A stretch of 42,896 bases of DNA from Caulobacter endophyticus (lineage in GTDB: Bacteria; Pseudomonadota; Alphaproteobacteria; Caulobacterales; Caulobacteraceae). The translations under genes were made by a program, and so were the position numbers. Under the pieces are notes generated by a model, which worked only from the letters and a program-made list of their open reading frames with translations, was not told where the DNA came from and searched no databases. Position 1 is the stretch's first letter, and each line of letters begins with the position of its first letter. The DNA is taken from contig NZ_QDKQ01000066.1 of NCBI RefSeq assembly GCF_003116815.1, positions 1-42,896 on the forward strand, written 5' to 3'. This document shows, in pieces, positions 1 to 7,821 of the stretch.

Positions 1-56
1 CCCACCGGCATCAGCGCCTCGGCGAAACTGAACTGACCCGTCTGCTTCACCGCCAT
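1..56 (-). CDS. N-terminus of a probable IS5-family transposase (partial)
   Basis: Only the first 18-19 codons lie in the window; the gene runs off the left edge. The readable start is MAVKQTGQFSFAEALMPVG, with a GGGGAGG ribosome binding site about 6 bases before the ATG. This opening (basic residues, then a QxxFAEAL-like run) resembles the N-terminus of IS5-group transposases, which is recollection of the family and not an alignment. The upstream DNA reads, on the gene's strand, GGGCGTGTTGCGAAATTA about 40-60 bases before the start, which looks like an IS terminal repeat. It could instead be the start of an unrelated host gene. Confidence 0.4.
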   Translation of the reverse strand, partial: MAVKQTGQFSFAEALMPV

Positions 57-115
57 GCCTGGCCTCCCCGTACTAAACCCAGGGAATCACAATCGGCTAA
101 TTTCGCAACACGCCC
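1..115 (-). mobile_element. Probable right end of an IS5-like insertion sequence
   Basis: This covers the partial transposase start and its leader. The putative terminal repeat GGGCGTGTTGCG (minus strand) ends near 113-115. Directly beside it begins a half palindrome, TTGATGGGGGAAGGG, whose expected other arm CCCTTCCCCC is missing. That fits an element that landed in a REP-like hairpin. The other IS end and any target duplication lie outside the window, so the boundary is approximate. Confidence 0.4.
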
Positions 116-231
116 TTGATGGGGGAAGGGCCGGGGTTGGGGGTGAGGCCGCGCTGGACAACAAGCGCCGCCTTCCCCTTTCCTCTCGTAGACACCCCCA
201 TCCCAACCCTTCCCCCATCGAGGGGGAAGGG
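113..231. repeat. REP-like inverted repeat, left hairpin truncated
   Basis: The arms at about 116-144 and 193-221 are imperfect inverted copies of each other, roughly 25 of 29 positions. The right half also holds a perfect local hairpin, CCCTTCCCCC-ATCGA-GGGGGAAGGG, at about 207-231. The left half has only the 3' arm of the equivalent hairpin. The element fills the space before the phosphatase gene and ends about 24 bases before its start codon. No protein is encoded here. Confidence 0.7.
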
Positions 232-254
232 CTTTTTCGTGGAGGTTCACGCCC

Positions 255-1367
255 GTGACCGACCTCTCCCGCCGTTCGGCGCTCGGCCTGTCGGCCGCCG
301 CCCTGGCCGTCGCGCCCGCCGCGGCCCAGACTGTCATCGATGCGCCCCACCCGGCCCTCTACAAACCGCTGACCCGCATCGCCTTCGGCTCCTGCGCCAA
401 GCAGGACAAGGACCAGCCGATCTGGGAGGCGATCTTCGCGGCCAGGCCCGACCTCTTCGTGTTCCTGGGCGACAACATCTACGCCGACACCCGCGATCCC
501 AAGGTCATGGCCGCCAAGTACGCCATGCTGGCCGCCAAGCCGCACTTTCGGCGGCTGCGCGACGAGATCCCGGTCGTCGCCATCTGGGACGATCATGATT
601 TCGGCGAGAACGACGCCGGCGGCGACTATCCGATGAAGGCCGAGAGCCGCCGCCAGTTCTGCGACTTCTGGGGCGAGCCGGAAAACTCTCCCCGCCGCAC
701 CCGTGACGGCGTCTATGCGGCCTATGTCTTCGGCCCGACGGGACAGAGGGTGCAGATCATCCTGCCGGACCTGCGCTGGAATCGCACGCCCCTTTCCGAA
801 AAGACCTTCAAGGGCGGCTACAAGGCCTGGGCCGTGGCGCGGGGCCTGCAGGGCAAGGAAACGCCCGGCCCCTACGACCGCATCCCCGACTACGACGCCA
901 CCATGATAGGCCAGACCCAATGGGCCTGGCTGGAGGCTCAGCTGGCCCAGCCTGCCGACCTGCGGATCTTCGGCTCCAGCCTGCAGGTGCTGGCCGACTT
1001 CGCCGGCTGGGAAAGCTGGATCAACTATGCCCGCGACCACCAGCGATTGTTCGAGGCCATCCGCCGCCAGCGGGCCGAGCGCCTCTTCTTCGTCAGCGGC
1101 GACACCCACTATGCGGAGGTGTCCAAGCTCGACCTCAACGTCCCCTACCCGATGTGGGATATCACCTCGTCGGGCCTGACCGAGGTGTGGCCGGTGACGC
1201 CGCCCAACGCCCTGCGGACCTCTGGGGTGCTGCGCGAGCGCAATTTCGGCCTGATCACCATCGACTGGTCCCCGCCCGCGCCCAAGGTCACCGTCGAGAT
1301 CCGTGACGAGAAGGGCCAGGTTCGCATCACCCAGGCGATCGACGCGGGAACGCTGCGGGTTGGGTGA
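255..1367 (+). CDS. PhoD-like alkaline phosphatase/phosphodiesterase, Tat-exported
   Basis: A 370-residue metallophosphoesterase-superfamily protein. The N-terminus SRRSALGLSAAALAVAPAAA has a twin-arginine and a hydrophobic stretch, so Tat export to the periplasm is likely. Metal-binding motifs typical of the PhoD family are visible: the GSC motif near residue 45, GDNIYAD near 72-78, WDDHDFG near 111-117 and SGDTHY near 280. Members hydrolyse phosphate mono- or diesters and scavenge phosphate. The GTG start was chosen because GGAGG sits about 9 bases upstream and the signal peptide begins immediately. It stands alone between a repeat and a terminator. The substrate is unknown; it is shorter than classical Bacillus PhoD. 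Confidence 0.85.
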   Translation: MTDLSRRSALGLSAAALAVAPAAAQTVIDAPHPALYKPLTRIAFGSCAKQDKDQPIWEAIFAARPDLFVFLGDNIYADTRDPKVMAAKYAMLAAKPHFRRLRDEIPVVAIWDDHDFGENDAGGDYPMKAESRRQFCDFWGEPENSPRRTRDGVYAAYVFGPTGQRVQIILPDLRWNRTPLSEKTFKGGYKAWAVARGLQGKETPGPYDRIPDYDATMIGQTQWAWLEAQLAQPADLRIFGSSLQVLADFAGWESWINYARDHQRLFEAIRRQRAERLFFVSGDTHYAEVSKLDLNVPYPMWDITSSGLTEVWPVTPPNALRTSGVLRERNFGLITIDWSPPAPKVTVEIRDEKGQVRITQAIDAGTLRVG

Positions 1368-1374
1368 GTAAGAG

Positions 1375-1399
1375 AACCCTCTCTTTGAGAGGGGGTTTT
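1375..1399. terminator. Intrinsic terminator between convergent genes
   Basis: A stem CCCTCTC/GAGAGGG with a TTT loop is followed by GGTTTT on the plus strand and preceded by AA on the other. It lies 8 bases after the phosphatase stop and just beyond the stop of the convergent 85-residue gene, so it may serve both. Confidence 0.7.
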
Positions 1400-1401
1400 C
1401 G

Positions 1402-1659
1402 CTACTGCGGCCGCTGCATCAGCCGTTCCGCGCGGCGACGCATGGCGGCGGCCAGTTGCAGCAGGGCCAGGGCCGAGGCCTCGTCGCGTTCGGCTGCCCG
1501 CATCGAATAGACCCGGGCCAACACCAGCAGCGCCTCGGCGCGGTCCAGCCCCTCGGCGCCGAACATCTCGGCGATGGAGTTGTCGAGCTCGGCCAGCTGA
1601 TCGTCGGTCAGCAGGTTCAGCAGGTCGTCGTCGGTCAGGTCTTCGGGCGTGGTGCTCAT
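1402..1659 (-). CDS. Small acidic helical protein of unknown function
   Basis: An 85-residue protein that I do not recognise as a named family. The first half is rich in Asp, Glu and Leu with repeated TDD(D/Q)L patterns. The second half is Ala/Arg/Leu-rich and ends in a basic tail with several arginines. There is no signal peptide, membrane span or cysteine. The whole chain looks alpha-helical, so a small cytoplasmic binding protein is plausible. Start: ATG after a GGTGAGCGAG leader. A GAATC (CcrM-type) site lies at 1678-1682, 19 bases upstream. It converges on the phosphatase and is divergent from the prolyl aminopeptidase gene. Confidence 0.65.
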   Translation of the reverse strand: MSTTPEDLTDDDLLNLLTDDQLAELDNSIAEMFGAEGLDRAEALLVLARVYSMRAAERDEASALALLQLAAAMRRRAERLMQRPQ

Positions 1660-1754
1660 GCTCGCTCACCATAACGGGAATCGTGGCGGCTAGGCGACCC
1701 GTCGACGAACGAAGCGCCGTTCACACGGCCGAGCAAAGAGCCTAGGCTCGCGCC

Positions 1755-2744
1755 ATGGACCGTCACGCTTCACTCGCAGCCATGTCCTCCGTCGGCCGTC
1801 GCGGCCTCTATCGCGAGGTCGAGCCGTTCTCCTTCGGCTGGCTGCCCACCGGAAGCGCCCACGAAATCTATTACGAGGAATGCGGCGCGCCACGCGGCAA
1901 GCCGGCGGTGATCCTGCACGGCGGCCCCGGCGGGGCGGTCAATCCCACCATGCGGCGGTTCTTCGATCCATCCCGCTGGCGCATGACCCTGTTCGACCAG
2001 CGCGGCTGCGGCCGCTCGCGCCCAAACGCCAGCCTTGACGACAACACCACCTGGAGCCTGATCGCCGACATCGAGCGGCTGCGCGAGCATCTGGGGATCG
2101 AGAAGTGGACCGTGTTCGGCGGCTCCTGGGGCTCCACCCTTGCCCTGGCCTACGCTATCAAGCACCCCGACCGCGTCGAGGGGCTGGTGCTGCGCGGCGT
2201 CTTCCTGCTGACCGGCAAGGAACTGGCCTGGTTCTACCAGGACGGCGCCTCGATGCTGTTCCCCGACGCGTGGGAGCGGTTCCTGGCCCCGATCCCGCCC
2301 GAAGAGCGTGGCGACCTGATGGCCGCCTATCACAAGCGCCTCGTCCATCCCGACCGCCGCGTCCAGGCCGAGGCCGCTGGCGCCTGGAGCCAGTGGGAGG
2401 GCGACACCATCTCGCTGCGCGGTCCAGAAGCCCGGCCGCCGAAGTTCAACGAGGAGGACTTCGCGATCGCCTTCGCGCGTATCGAGAGCCACTTCTTCGT
2501 CAATCGCGGCTTCTTCCCCGAGGACGGCTGGATTCTCAACAATGTCGATAGGATCCGCCACATCCCGGCCTGGATCGTCCAGGGCCGCTTCGACGTGGTC
2601 ACGCCCCTGGCCAGCGCCTGGGCCCTGCACCGCGCCTGGCCCTCGGCCCATTTCGAGATCGTCTGGGACGCCGGCCACGCCTCGACCGAGCCCGGCGTCA
2701 TAGACGGCCTTATCCGTGCGACCGAGGCCGCCTACGGACGCTAG
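1755..2744 (+). CDS. pip: Prolyl aminopeptidase (proline iminopeptidase)
   Basis: A 329-residue alpha/beta hydrolase of peptidase family S33, which removes N-terminal proline from peptides in the cytoplasm. The oxyanion loop HGGPGG is at residues 55-60, DQRGCGRS at 81-88, and the nucleophile serine in GGSWGS is at S124. The acid is the Asp in GRFDVVTP and the catalytic His is in DAGHAS near the C-terminus. All triad members are present and the length is normal. The start is uncertain: the ATG at 1755 gives nine extra residues, while the ATG at 1782 fits the usual family N-terminus; neither has a strong ribosome binding site. The last 4 bases overlap the convergent HAD gene. Confidence 0.9.
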   Translation: MDRHASLAAMSSVGRRGLYREVEPFSFGWLPTGSAHEIYYEECGAPRGKPAVILHGGPGGAVNPTMRRFFDPSRWRMTLFDQRGCGRSRPNASLDDNTTWSLIADIERLREHLGIEKWTVFGGSWGSTLALAYAIKHPDRVEGLVLRGVFLLTGKELAWFYQDGASMLFPDAWERFLAPIPPEERGDLMAAYHKRLVHPDRRVQAEAAGAWSQWEGDTISLRGPEARPPKFNEEDFAIAFARIESHFFVNRGFFPEDGWILNNVDRIRHIPAWIVQGRFDVVTPLASAWALHRAWPSAHFEIVWDAGHASTEPGVIDGLIRATEAAYGR

Positions 2745-3340
2745 GCTTCCGCCGCCTCTTCCAGCAGCTCGCGCACGTCGATCACGTTGCAGCCGGCCGC
2801 CTTGGCCGCCTGCACGCCCTGGACGCTGTCCTCGAACACCAGGCAGTCGCCGGGCGCCATGCCCAGGCGGCGGGCGGCTTCGAGGAAGAGGTCCGGGGCC
2901 GGCTTGGCCGCCGCCACGTCCTCGATCGTCACGATGGCGTCGAACAGCACGTCCAGTCCGAGCGACCTCAGGCTGAGCCGCACGAAGTCCGAAGGCCCGC
3001 TGGAGGCCACCGCCATGGGCAGGCGGCCGTGGAACTCGCGGGCGATGGCGGTGACGGCCGCGATCTCGGCCAGCTCGTCGATCCCTTCGCTGTAGGTCGA
3101 CCAGACCGCCTTCATCACCTGCGCCCGATCGAGGGTCTGGCCAACCTCCTGCTCGAAGGCGTCCATCAGCATGTCGCCGGAGAAGCCGCCGCGCTCCAGG
3201 TACCATGACGGCTCCATCGCATGGCCGGTCGACCTCAGGCCCGCCGGCCAGGCCAGCGCATAGAGGCCCAGGCTGTCCACCAGCGTGCCGTCGCAATCGA
3301 AGATCAGGGCCTTGGTGTCGGGGAAACGCTCTTTGATCAC
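2741..3340 (-). CDS. HAD-superfamily phosphatase, beta-phosphoglucomutase-like
   Basis: A 199-residue hydrolase. Motif I is FDCDGTLVDS (nucleophile D15, acid/base D17). The cap domain covers roughly residues 20-90. Motif II is the ASSGPS segment, motif III the Lys of KPAPDLF, and motif IV FEDSVQG. This is subfamily IA, which contains phosphoglycolate phosphatases, sugar phosphatases and beta-phosphoglucomutases. The specific substrate cannot be read. It lies 84 bases downstream of the LtrA-like gene on the same strand, and its 3' end overlaps the convergent pip gene by 4 bases. Confidence 0.85.
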   Translation of the reverse strand: MIKERFPDTKALIFDCDGTLVDSLGLYALAWPAGLRSTGHAMEPSWYLERGGFSGDMLMDAFEQEVGQTLDRAQVMKAVWSTYSEGIDELAEIAAVTAIAREFHGRLPMAVASSGPSDFVRLSLRSLGLDVLFDAIVTIEDVAAAKPAPDLFLEAARRLGMAPGDCLVFEDSVQGVQAAKAAGCNVIDVRELLEEAAEA

Positions 3341-3424
3341 TGGATATCCCGGTTTGGCGCCGTGCAGGGAGGTGCGGCGGCCCCGCCTATAGACGAGTCT
3401 TGCGGCGCCGTTGCGGCGACCGTC

Positions 3425-4606
3425 TCACCCGCGCAGTTGATGCCCCCGCCGACGGATCGCCAGGCTCTCCCAGCCGCCCACCAGCACCAGCACGCCGGTG
3501 GTCAGCAGCGACAGCGCGAGCGGCGAGACCAGCGGCGACACCGGGATCAGCAGCAGCAGCGCCGCCATGCCCGCGCCGCGCGACGGCGACCAGATGCGGA
3601 ACACGGCCCGCTTGAACAGCACCCCGCCCAGCAGGAACAGCAGCGGCCCGCCGATCAGCGCGGCCGAAATCTTGGGGTCGGCGTGGCCTACCGGATGGTG
3701 GATCACCCACTCATCGCCGACTGCGGCCACGATGATCCCCGCCACTGGCAGGAGGTGACTATAGGTGTAGGCGATGCGCGCCACCCGGCCAGGATCGTCC
3801 GAATGGCTGATCGCCTCGCTCGCCGCCTCGGCGGTGAACGAGAAGTAGATCCACCACATGGCGATGCTGGCGACGAAGGACGAAGCGAACGAAACCGCCA
3901 CCACCGGCGTCCACTCCAGCCCTGCGGCGGTGGCGCCCATCACCAGGATCGACTCGCCCAGGGCGATGATCGTGAACAGGGCGCAGCGCTCCGCCAGGTG
4001 CGCCCCCTCCACCGTCCAGTCGGCGGTCTTGCTGCGGCCAAGGCCCGGGGTCCAGAAGCCGGCGGCCGGCGACGCGTACTCGATGGCGATCGCCGCCGCC
4101 CAGCAGGCCAGGCGCGCCTCGTCCCGCAGCAGGCCGCCTGCGATCCACAGCAGGCCCGACACCGAAAGCCAGGCGGTGATGCGCAGGAAATTGAGCTTCA
4201 GCCCCCGATCGTGACGCACGCTCCAGGCGGTGAACAGGCTACGCCCCACCTGAATGCCCACATAGGCCAGGGCGAACAGCAGTCCCCGTCCCTCGAAGGC
4301 TGTGGGGATCGACATGGTCATCACCATGCCGGCGGCCATCACCAGGAACAGCATGATCTGGACCGGCGGCCGCTCGGGATCCAGCCAGTTGGTGACCCAG
4401 GCGGTGTAGATCCAGGCCCACCAGACGGCCATCAGCAGGAGGCCGGTTTCGACCACGCCCAGCAGGCTGGGATGGCCGATCAGCCCATGCGACAGTTGAG
4501 TGATCGCGAACACGAACACCAGGTCGAAGAAGAGCTCGATGTAGGTCACCCGCGCGTGGCCGCCCTCGCGGATTCGCAGCAGGCCGCCGGCCCTGGTCTT
4601 GCTCAT
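3425..4606 (-). CDS. Low-temperature-requirement A (LtrA)-like membrane protein
   Basis: A 393-residue polytopic inner membrane protein. The hallmark N-terminal segment YIELFFDLVFVFAITQLSH sits near residues 21-39. It is followed by WWAWIYTAW, and later by the conserved segment ERCALFTIIALGESIL. About ten or more hydrophobic spans are visible. The family (PF06772) was named from a Listeria low-temperature mutant; its molecular function is not established. The start ATG was chosen at the last methionine before the first conserved motif. Any upstream extension would run through the divergent gene's promoter. It is divergent from the 172-residue gene, with 72 bases between. Confidence 0.88.
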   Translation of the reverse strand: MSKTRAGGLLRIREGGHARVTYIELFFDLVFVFAITQLSHGLIGHPSLLGVVETGLLLMAVWWAWIYTAWVTNWLDPERPPVQIMLFLVMAAGMVMTMSIPTAFEGRGLLFALAYVGIQVGRSLFTAWSVRHDRGLKLNFLRITAWLSVSGLLWIAGGLLRDEARLACWAAAIAIEYASPAAGFWTPGLGRSKTADWTVEGAHLAERCALFTIIALGESILVMGATAAGLEWTPVVAVSFASSFVASIAMWWIYFSFTAEAASEAISHSDDPGRVARIAYTYSHLLPVAGIIVAAVGDEWVIHHPVGHADPKISAALIGGPLLFLLGGVLFKRAVFRIWSPSRGAGMAALLLLIPVSPLVSPLALSLLTTGVLVLVGGWESLAIRRRGHQLRG

Positions 4607-4678
4607 AGTGCTCGCGCCCTTCCGCCCGGAATCGAACCTCAGCCTAGAACGAATCTCCGGCTCGAACGCTATGTGCAC
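4607..4678. promoter_or_regulatory. Divergent promoter region with two GANTC sites
   Basis: This 72-base spacer separates the LtrA-like gene from the 172-residue gene. GAATC occurs at 4629-4633 and 4651-4655, and a GATTC lies at 4571-4575 inside the LtrA start. GANTC is the CcrM methylation target in Caulobacter relatives. No clear -35/-10 pair was found. Confidence 0.35.
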
Positions 4679-5197
4679 ATGAAGCCGCTCGACCTCTTGA
4701 AGACCCGGGCCGCCATCGTCGGCCTCCCCGTCGCCCTGACCCTCGGCGCGATCGCCGGCGCGGTCATGCAGATCGGCCCGCAGGAGCCGCAGCCCCAGCC
4801 CTTCGCCGAGGTCCACGGCAGCCAGTACGCCGAGGCCGCGCCCATGGCCTGGCCCGCCGGCAAGGTTCCCGACTACGTCATTGGCCAGGATTTCCTGCGC
4901 CCGCCCATGGACGAGACTCCGGTGGTGCTGACCTCGGCCGACCTGGCGGAAATGGGCCTGATCGAGCCCGCCAGCTACGAGCCGGAAGCGACCGACGCCG
5001 ATATCGTCTCGGCCTCGGGCGCCACAAGCGCCGCGCTCGACGACCAGCCCGCCGCCCCCACCGAACCCGCCGACGCCCCGCCGCGCAGCTTCGCCTCGAC
5101 CAGCGGCGACATTCTCGACAAGCGCCTGCCCGAGGAGGTGGTCGCCGGCCCGCCGGCCCAAGCCCCGGTCCCCACGGAAGTGGCGCTGCGGTACTAG
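4679..5197 (+). CDS. Membrane-anchored protein of unknown function, Pro/Ala-rich
   Basis: A 172-residue protein with no family I recognise. An N-terminal membrane span or signal anchor covers about residues 9-30 (TRAAIVGLPVALTLGAIAGA). The remainder is low-complexity, rich in Pro, Ala, Glu and Asp, and probably periplasmic and mostly disordered. There is a moderately ordered central stretch PDYVIGQDFLRPP and a C-terminal PTEVALRY. A GTG two codons upstream (4673) is an alternative start; neither has a clear ribosome binding site, so translation may be leaderless. It is divergent from the LtrA-like gene. Codon use is like that of its neighbours. Confidence 0.7.
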   Translation: MKPLDLLKTRAAIVGLPVALTLGAIAGAVMQIGPQEPQPQPFAEVHGSQYAEAAPMAWPAGKVPDYVIGQDFLRPPMDETPVVLTSADLAEMGLIEPASYEPEATDADIVSASGATSAALDDQPAAPTEPADAPPRSFASTSGDILDKRLPEEVVAGPPAQAPVPTEVALRY

Positions 5198-5249
5198 GCG
5201 TCGCCGTTTTCTACGGCCCTCCTCCGATAGCCGGTCAACTGAACTGCTT

Positions 5250-5270
5250 CCCTCGCCCTTGTGGCGAGGG
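5250..5270. repeat. Short GC-rich hairpin after the unknown membrane protein
   Basis: A perfect 8-base stem CCCTCGCC/GGCGAGGG with loop CTTGT, about 50 bases after the preceding stop codon. There is no T-run, so it is not a textbook terminator. It may be a REP-like palindrome or a 3'-end stabiliser. Confidence 0.5.
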
Positions 5271-5330
5271 TCCATGGCAGTCGCTGCTCAAACAGCGCCC
5301 TTCTCGAAAGGTCTGAGCTGGCGCAACGAT

Positions 5331-5357
5331 GGATCCTGGGCACAAGGCCCAGGAAGG
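5331..5357. repeat. Palindromic element, GGATCCTGGGC-ACAAG-GCCCAGG type
   Basis: A perfect 7-base stem CCTGGGC/GCCCAGG with loop ACAAG, flanked by GGAT and AAGGCGATG. Similar ATCCTSGG...CCSAGGAT palindromes are widespread between genes in alphaproteobacteria. It lies in the 264-base spacer (5198-5461) before the O-antigen ligase-like gene; no other gene is supported in that spacer. Confidence 0.5.
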
Positions 5358-5461
5358 CGATGCCTTTTTGCCGCTCCGCCTCCCGCGCACCGGCCTTCCC
5401 CTTGCAACCTCCCGCCCATGCGACCGGTAACTGTGCCGTTTCGCGCCACACGGGAACGGGC

Positions 5462-6871
5462 ATGGACGCGGCCGCGCCGGACAGGATCGAGGAGGAAGGC
5501 GGCCTTCTGCGCACGCTGGAGGCCTGGGCCTGCGGCTTCGTGCTGTTCATGCTGTCCAACGCCCTGATAGGGCCGTTTCTCGATCCGGAACAGGCCGGCG
5601 GCGAGGACATGCCGATCCTTCGCCTGATGTGGCTGCCGGTCTATGCGCTGATCCTGGCGCTCGTGCTGTGGCGCGCGCCCCGCCTGGCGAAGTTCTGGCT
5701 GCCGGCCGGCCTGCTCAGCCTCCTGGTCTTCTGGGTGTTCGCCTCGGCCTCGTGGTCGTTCGACCCGGGCACCACCAACCGCCGGGCCCTGGCGGCGGGC
5801 TTCACCACCCTGTTCGGCTTCTATTTCGCCGCCAGCTTCGACGGCCGCCGCATGGCCGAGATCCTGGCGACCACCTTCCTGGCGCTTGGCGCCGGCGGCC
5901 TCCTGGCCGCGATCGCCTATCCGAAGATGGGCGTGCAGCACGACATCAACGCCGGCGACTGGCGCGGCCTTTGGTTCGAGAAGAACCAGATGGGCGCGAT
6001 GATGGTCTACGGCGCGCTGGGCGCCATGGCCGCCATCCTGGCCGGCACGAAGCATCGCAAGCTCTTCATCGGCGCCATCGTGCTGTGCGCCTTCATGATC
6101 GTGATGAGCCGGTCCAAGACCTCGCTGATGGTGCTGCTGATCGGCCTTACCGGGTCGGGCCTGCTGGGCACGATGCGGCGCGGTCCGGCCACCGCGATCA
6201 CCATGGTCTGGCTGGGCGTCACCGTCATCGGCGGCGCGGCCATCGTCATGTGGCTGGCGCCCGAACTGCTGTTCAAGGCCCTGGGCAAGGACCCCACCCT
6301 CACCGGCCGCACCGAGATCTGGGACGCCCTGATGCGCCAGTCGGCCAAGGCGCCGCTGACAGGGTACGGCTACGCGGTGTTCTGGCGCGACGACTCCGTG
6401 CCGGCCCTGTTCATCCGCAAGGAGACCGGCTGGAACGTGCCCACCGCCCACAACGGCTGGCTGGACGTGCTGGCCCAACTGGGCTGGATCGGCGTGGGCC
6501 TGTCGGCCCTGGTGCTCGGCCTGCCGCTGCTGGTCGCCCTATTCCGGTTCGACAAGGTGCGCGACGGCTATTGGGCCACCCTGTTCCTGGTGATCTTCCT
6601 GATCACCACCTTCTCGGAGAGCTTCATCCTGGAGCGTAACGGCATCGCCTGGGCGCTGGCTTGCGCGGCGGCGACGCGCCTCCTCGGGCCGGCTCTCGGC
6701 GTGGCCAGAAACGCCCGCCCGCCGCGCGAACCGCGCCCGCGCGAGGAGCCGCCGCTGACCTGGCGCCTGGCGCCGCCCGACCCCGCGCCGGAAATTTGGA
6801 GCCCCGCCCCCGCTTTCGGACGCCGGACGGTCTCGCCTTTGGCCGCGCGTACGACTATTGGAGCGGCATGA
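5462..6871 (+). CDS. O-antigen ligase / Wzy-polymerase family membrane protein
   Basis: A 469-residue polytopic inner membrane protein with about ten to twelve hydrophobic spans. Its Wzy_C-type core (PF04932) spans roughly residues 190-370. The large periplasmic loop shows GRTEIWDALM and PTAHNGWLDVLAQLGW, matching the pattern shared by WaaL ligases and exopolysaccharide polymerases. The C-terminal 70 residues are Pro/Arg-rich and cytoplasmic. It likely joins or polymerises a surface glycan. The ATG at 5462 begins just before the first span. The stop codon overlaps the prmA start as ATGA. No other glycan gene is adjacent, so ligase and polymerase cannot be told apart. Confidence 0.8.
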   Translation: MDAAAPDRIEEEGGLLRTLEAWACGFVLFMLSNALIGPFLDPEQAGGEDMPILRLMWLPVYALILALVLWRAPRLAKFWLPAGLLSLLVFWVFASASWSFDPGTTNRRALAAGFTTLFGFYFAASFDGRRMAEILATTFLALGAGGLLAAIAYPKMGVQHDINAGDWRGLWFEKNQMGAMMVYGALGAMAAILAGTKHRKLFIGAIVLCAFMIVMSRSKTSLMVLLIGLTGSGLLGTMRRGPATAITMVWLGVTVIGGAAIVMWLAPELLFKALGKDPTLTGRTEIWDALMRQSAKAPLTGYGYAVFWRDDSVPALFIRKETGWNVPTAHNGWLDVLAQLGWIGVGLSALVLGLPLLVALFRFDKVRDGYWATLFLVIFLITTFSESFILERNGIAWALACAAATRLLGPALGVARNARPPREPRPREEPPLTWRLAPPDPAPEIWSPAPAFGRRTVSPLAARTTIGAA

Positions 6872-7734
6872 CCGACTACACCCACCAGCAGATCGTCGCC
6901 CGCGGCGCGCGCGCCGACGCCGAAGCCGCCGCCGACGCCATCGACAACATGCCCGGCCTCGAAGGCGCCACCTACTCGATCCTGGAGGAGGACGAGGACA
7001 AGGGCGTCTGGCGCATCGACGCCTTCCCGACCACCGAGGAAGAAGACGCGGCCCTGCTGGAGTTGCTGGGCGGCTATCCGCTGAAGGTCGAGCGCGAGGC
7101 CCTGGCCGACGCCGACTGGCTGGCCATGGCGCTGTCGGGCTTGCCGCCGGTGCGCGCCGGCCGCTTCTTCGTCTACGGCATGCACGACCGCGGCCGCCTG
7201 CCGGCCAGCACGGTCAACCTGCGCATCGAGGCCGGCGCGGCCTTCGGCACCGGTCACCACGGCACCACGGTCGGCTGCCTCCAGGCCTATGACCGCCTGA
7301 TCAAGGCCAAGACGTTCAACAAGGTGCTCGACGTCGGCGCCGGCACGGGCCTGCTGGCGATCGCCGCCGCCCGCACGGGCAGCAAGCTTGCCGTCGGCAC
7401 CGACATCGACAAGCCCAGCGTGCGGATCTCCAAGGAGAACGCCAAGGTCAACATGGCCAACGCCCGCTTCGTCCACGCTTCGGGCCTGTCCAACAAGCTG
7501 GTTGCGCAGAACGCTCCCTACGACCTGGTGTTCGCCAACATCCTGGCCCGCCCCCTGATCAGCCTGGCCCAGGATATCAAGCGCGCCCTGGTTCCCGGCG
7601 GCACGGTCATCCTGTCGGGCCTGCTGCGCACCCAGGAACGGATGGTCAAGGCCGCCTACCTGTCGCGTGGCTTCAAGGTGGTCAGCCGCATCCACCGCGA
7701 CGCCTGGGCGACCCTGGTCCTGCAGCGCCCGTAA
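6868..7734 (+). CDS. prmA: Ribosomal protein L11 methyltransferase
   Basis: A 288-residue SAM-dependent methyltransferase that trimethylates ribosomal protein L11 in the cytoplasm. The N-terminal substrate-recognition domain covers about 1-100. The class I Rossmann fold has AFGTGHHGTT near residues 125-134, the SAM-binding loop DVGAGTGLLAIAA near 153-165, and the family-typical FANILARPL (the NIxxxPL active-site loop). The length is normal. The start is the ATG overlapping the upstream stop (ATGA), which implies translational coupling to the glycan protein. Confidence 0.92.
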   Translation: MTDYTHQQIVARGARADAEAAADAIDNMPGLEGATYSILEEDEDKGVWRIDAFPTTEEEDAALLELLGGYPLKVEREALADADWLAMALSGLPPVRAGRFFVYGMHDRGRLPASTVNLRIEAGAAFGTGHHGTTVGCLQAYDRLIKAKTFNKVLDVGAGTGLLAIAAARTGSKLAVGTDIDKPSVRISKENAKVNMANARFVHASGLSNKLVAQNAPYDLVFANILARPLISLAQDIKRALVPGGTVILSGLLRTQERMVKAAYLSRGFKVVSRIHRDAWATLVLQRP

Positions 7735-7821
7735 GCCTTGCTCCGCCTCTCCGACAGGAGGGGCGGAACGCCTGCGCTTGGCTCCACGTTTTCTCGAACA
7801 ACGCCGTTCGAGGAAACGACC

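Noticed and set aside
2741..2744. Regulatory antisense overlap of pip and the HAD gene
   Set aside because: A four-base tail-to-tail overlap, like the one at 32368-32371, is ordinary packing in compact genomes.
3221..4672. A plus-strand extension upstream of the 172-residue membrane protein
   Set aside because: It is antisense to the LtrA-like gene and is His/Gln/Arg-rich noise. Only the part from about 4673 or 4679 has a plausible N-terminus.
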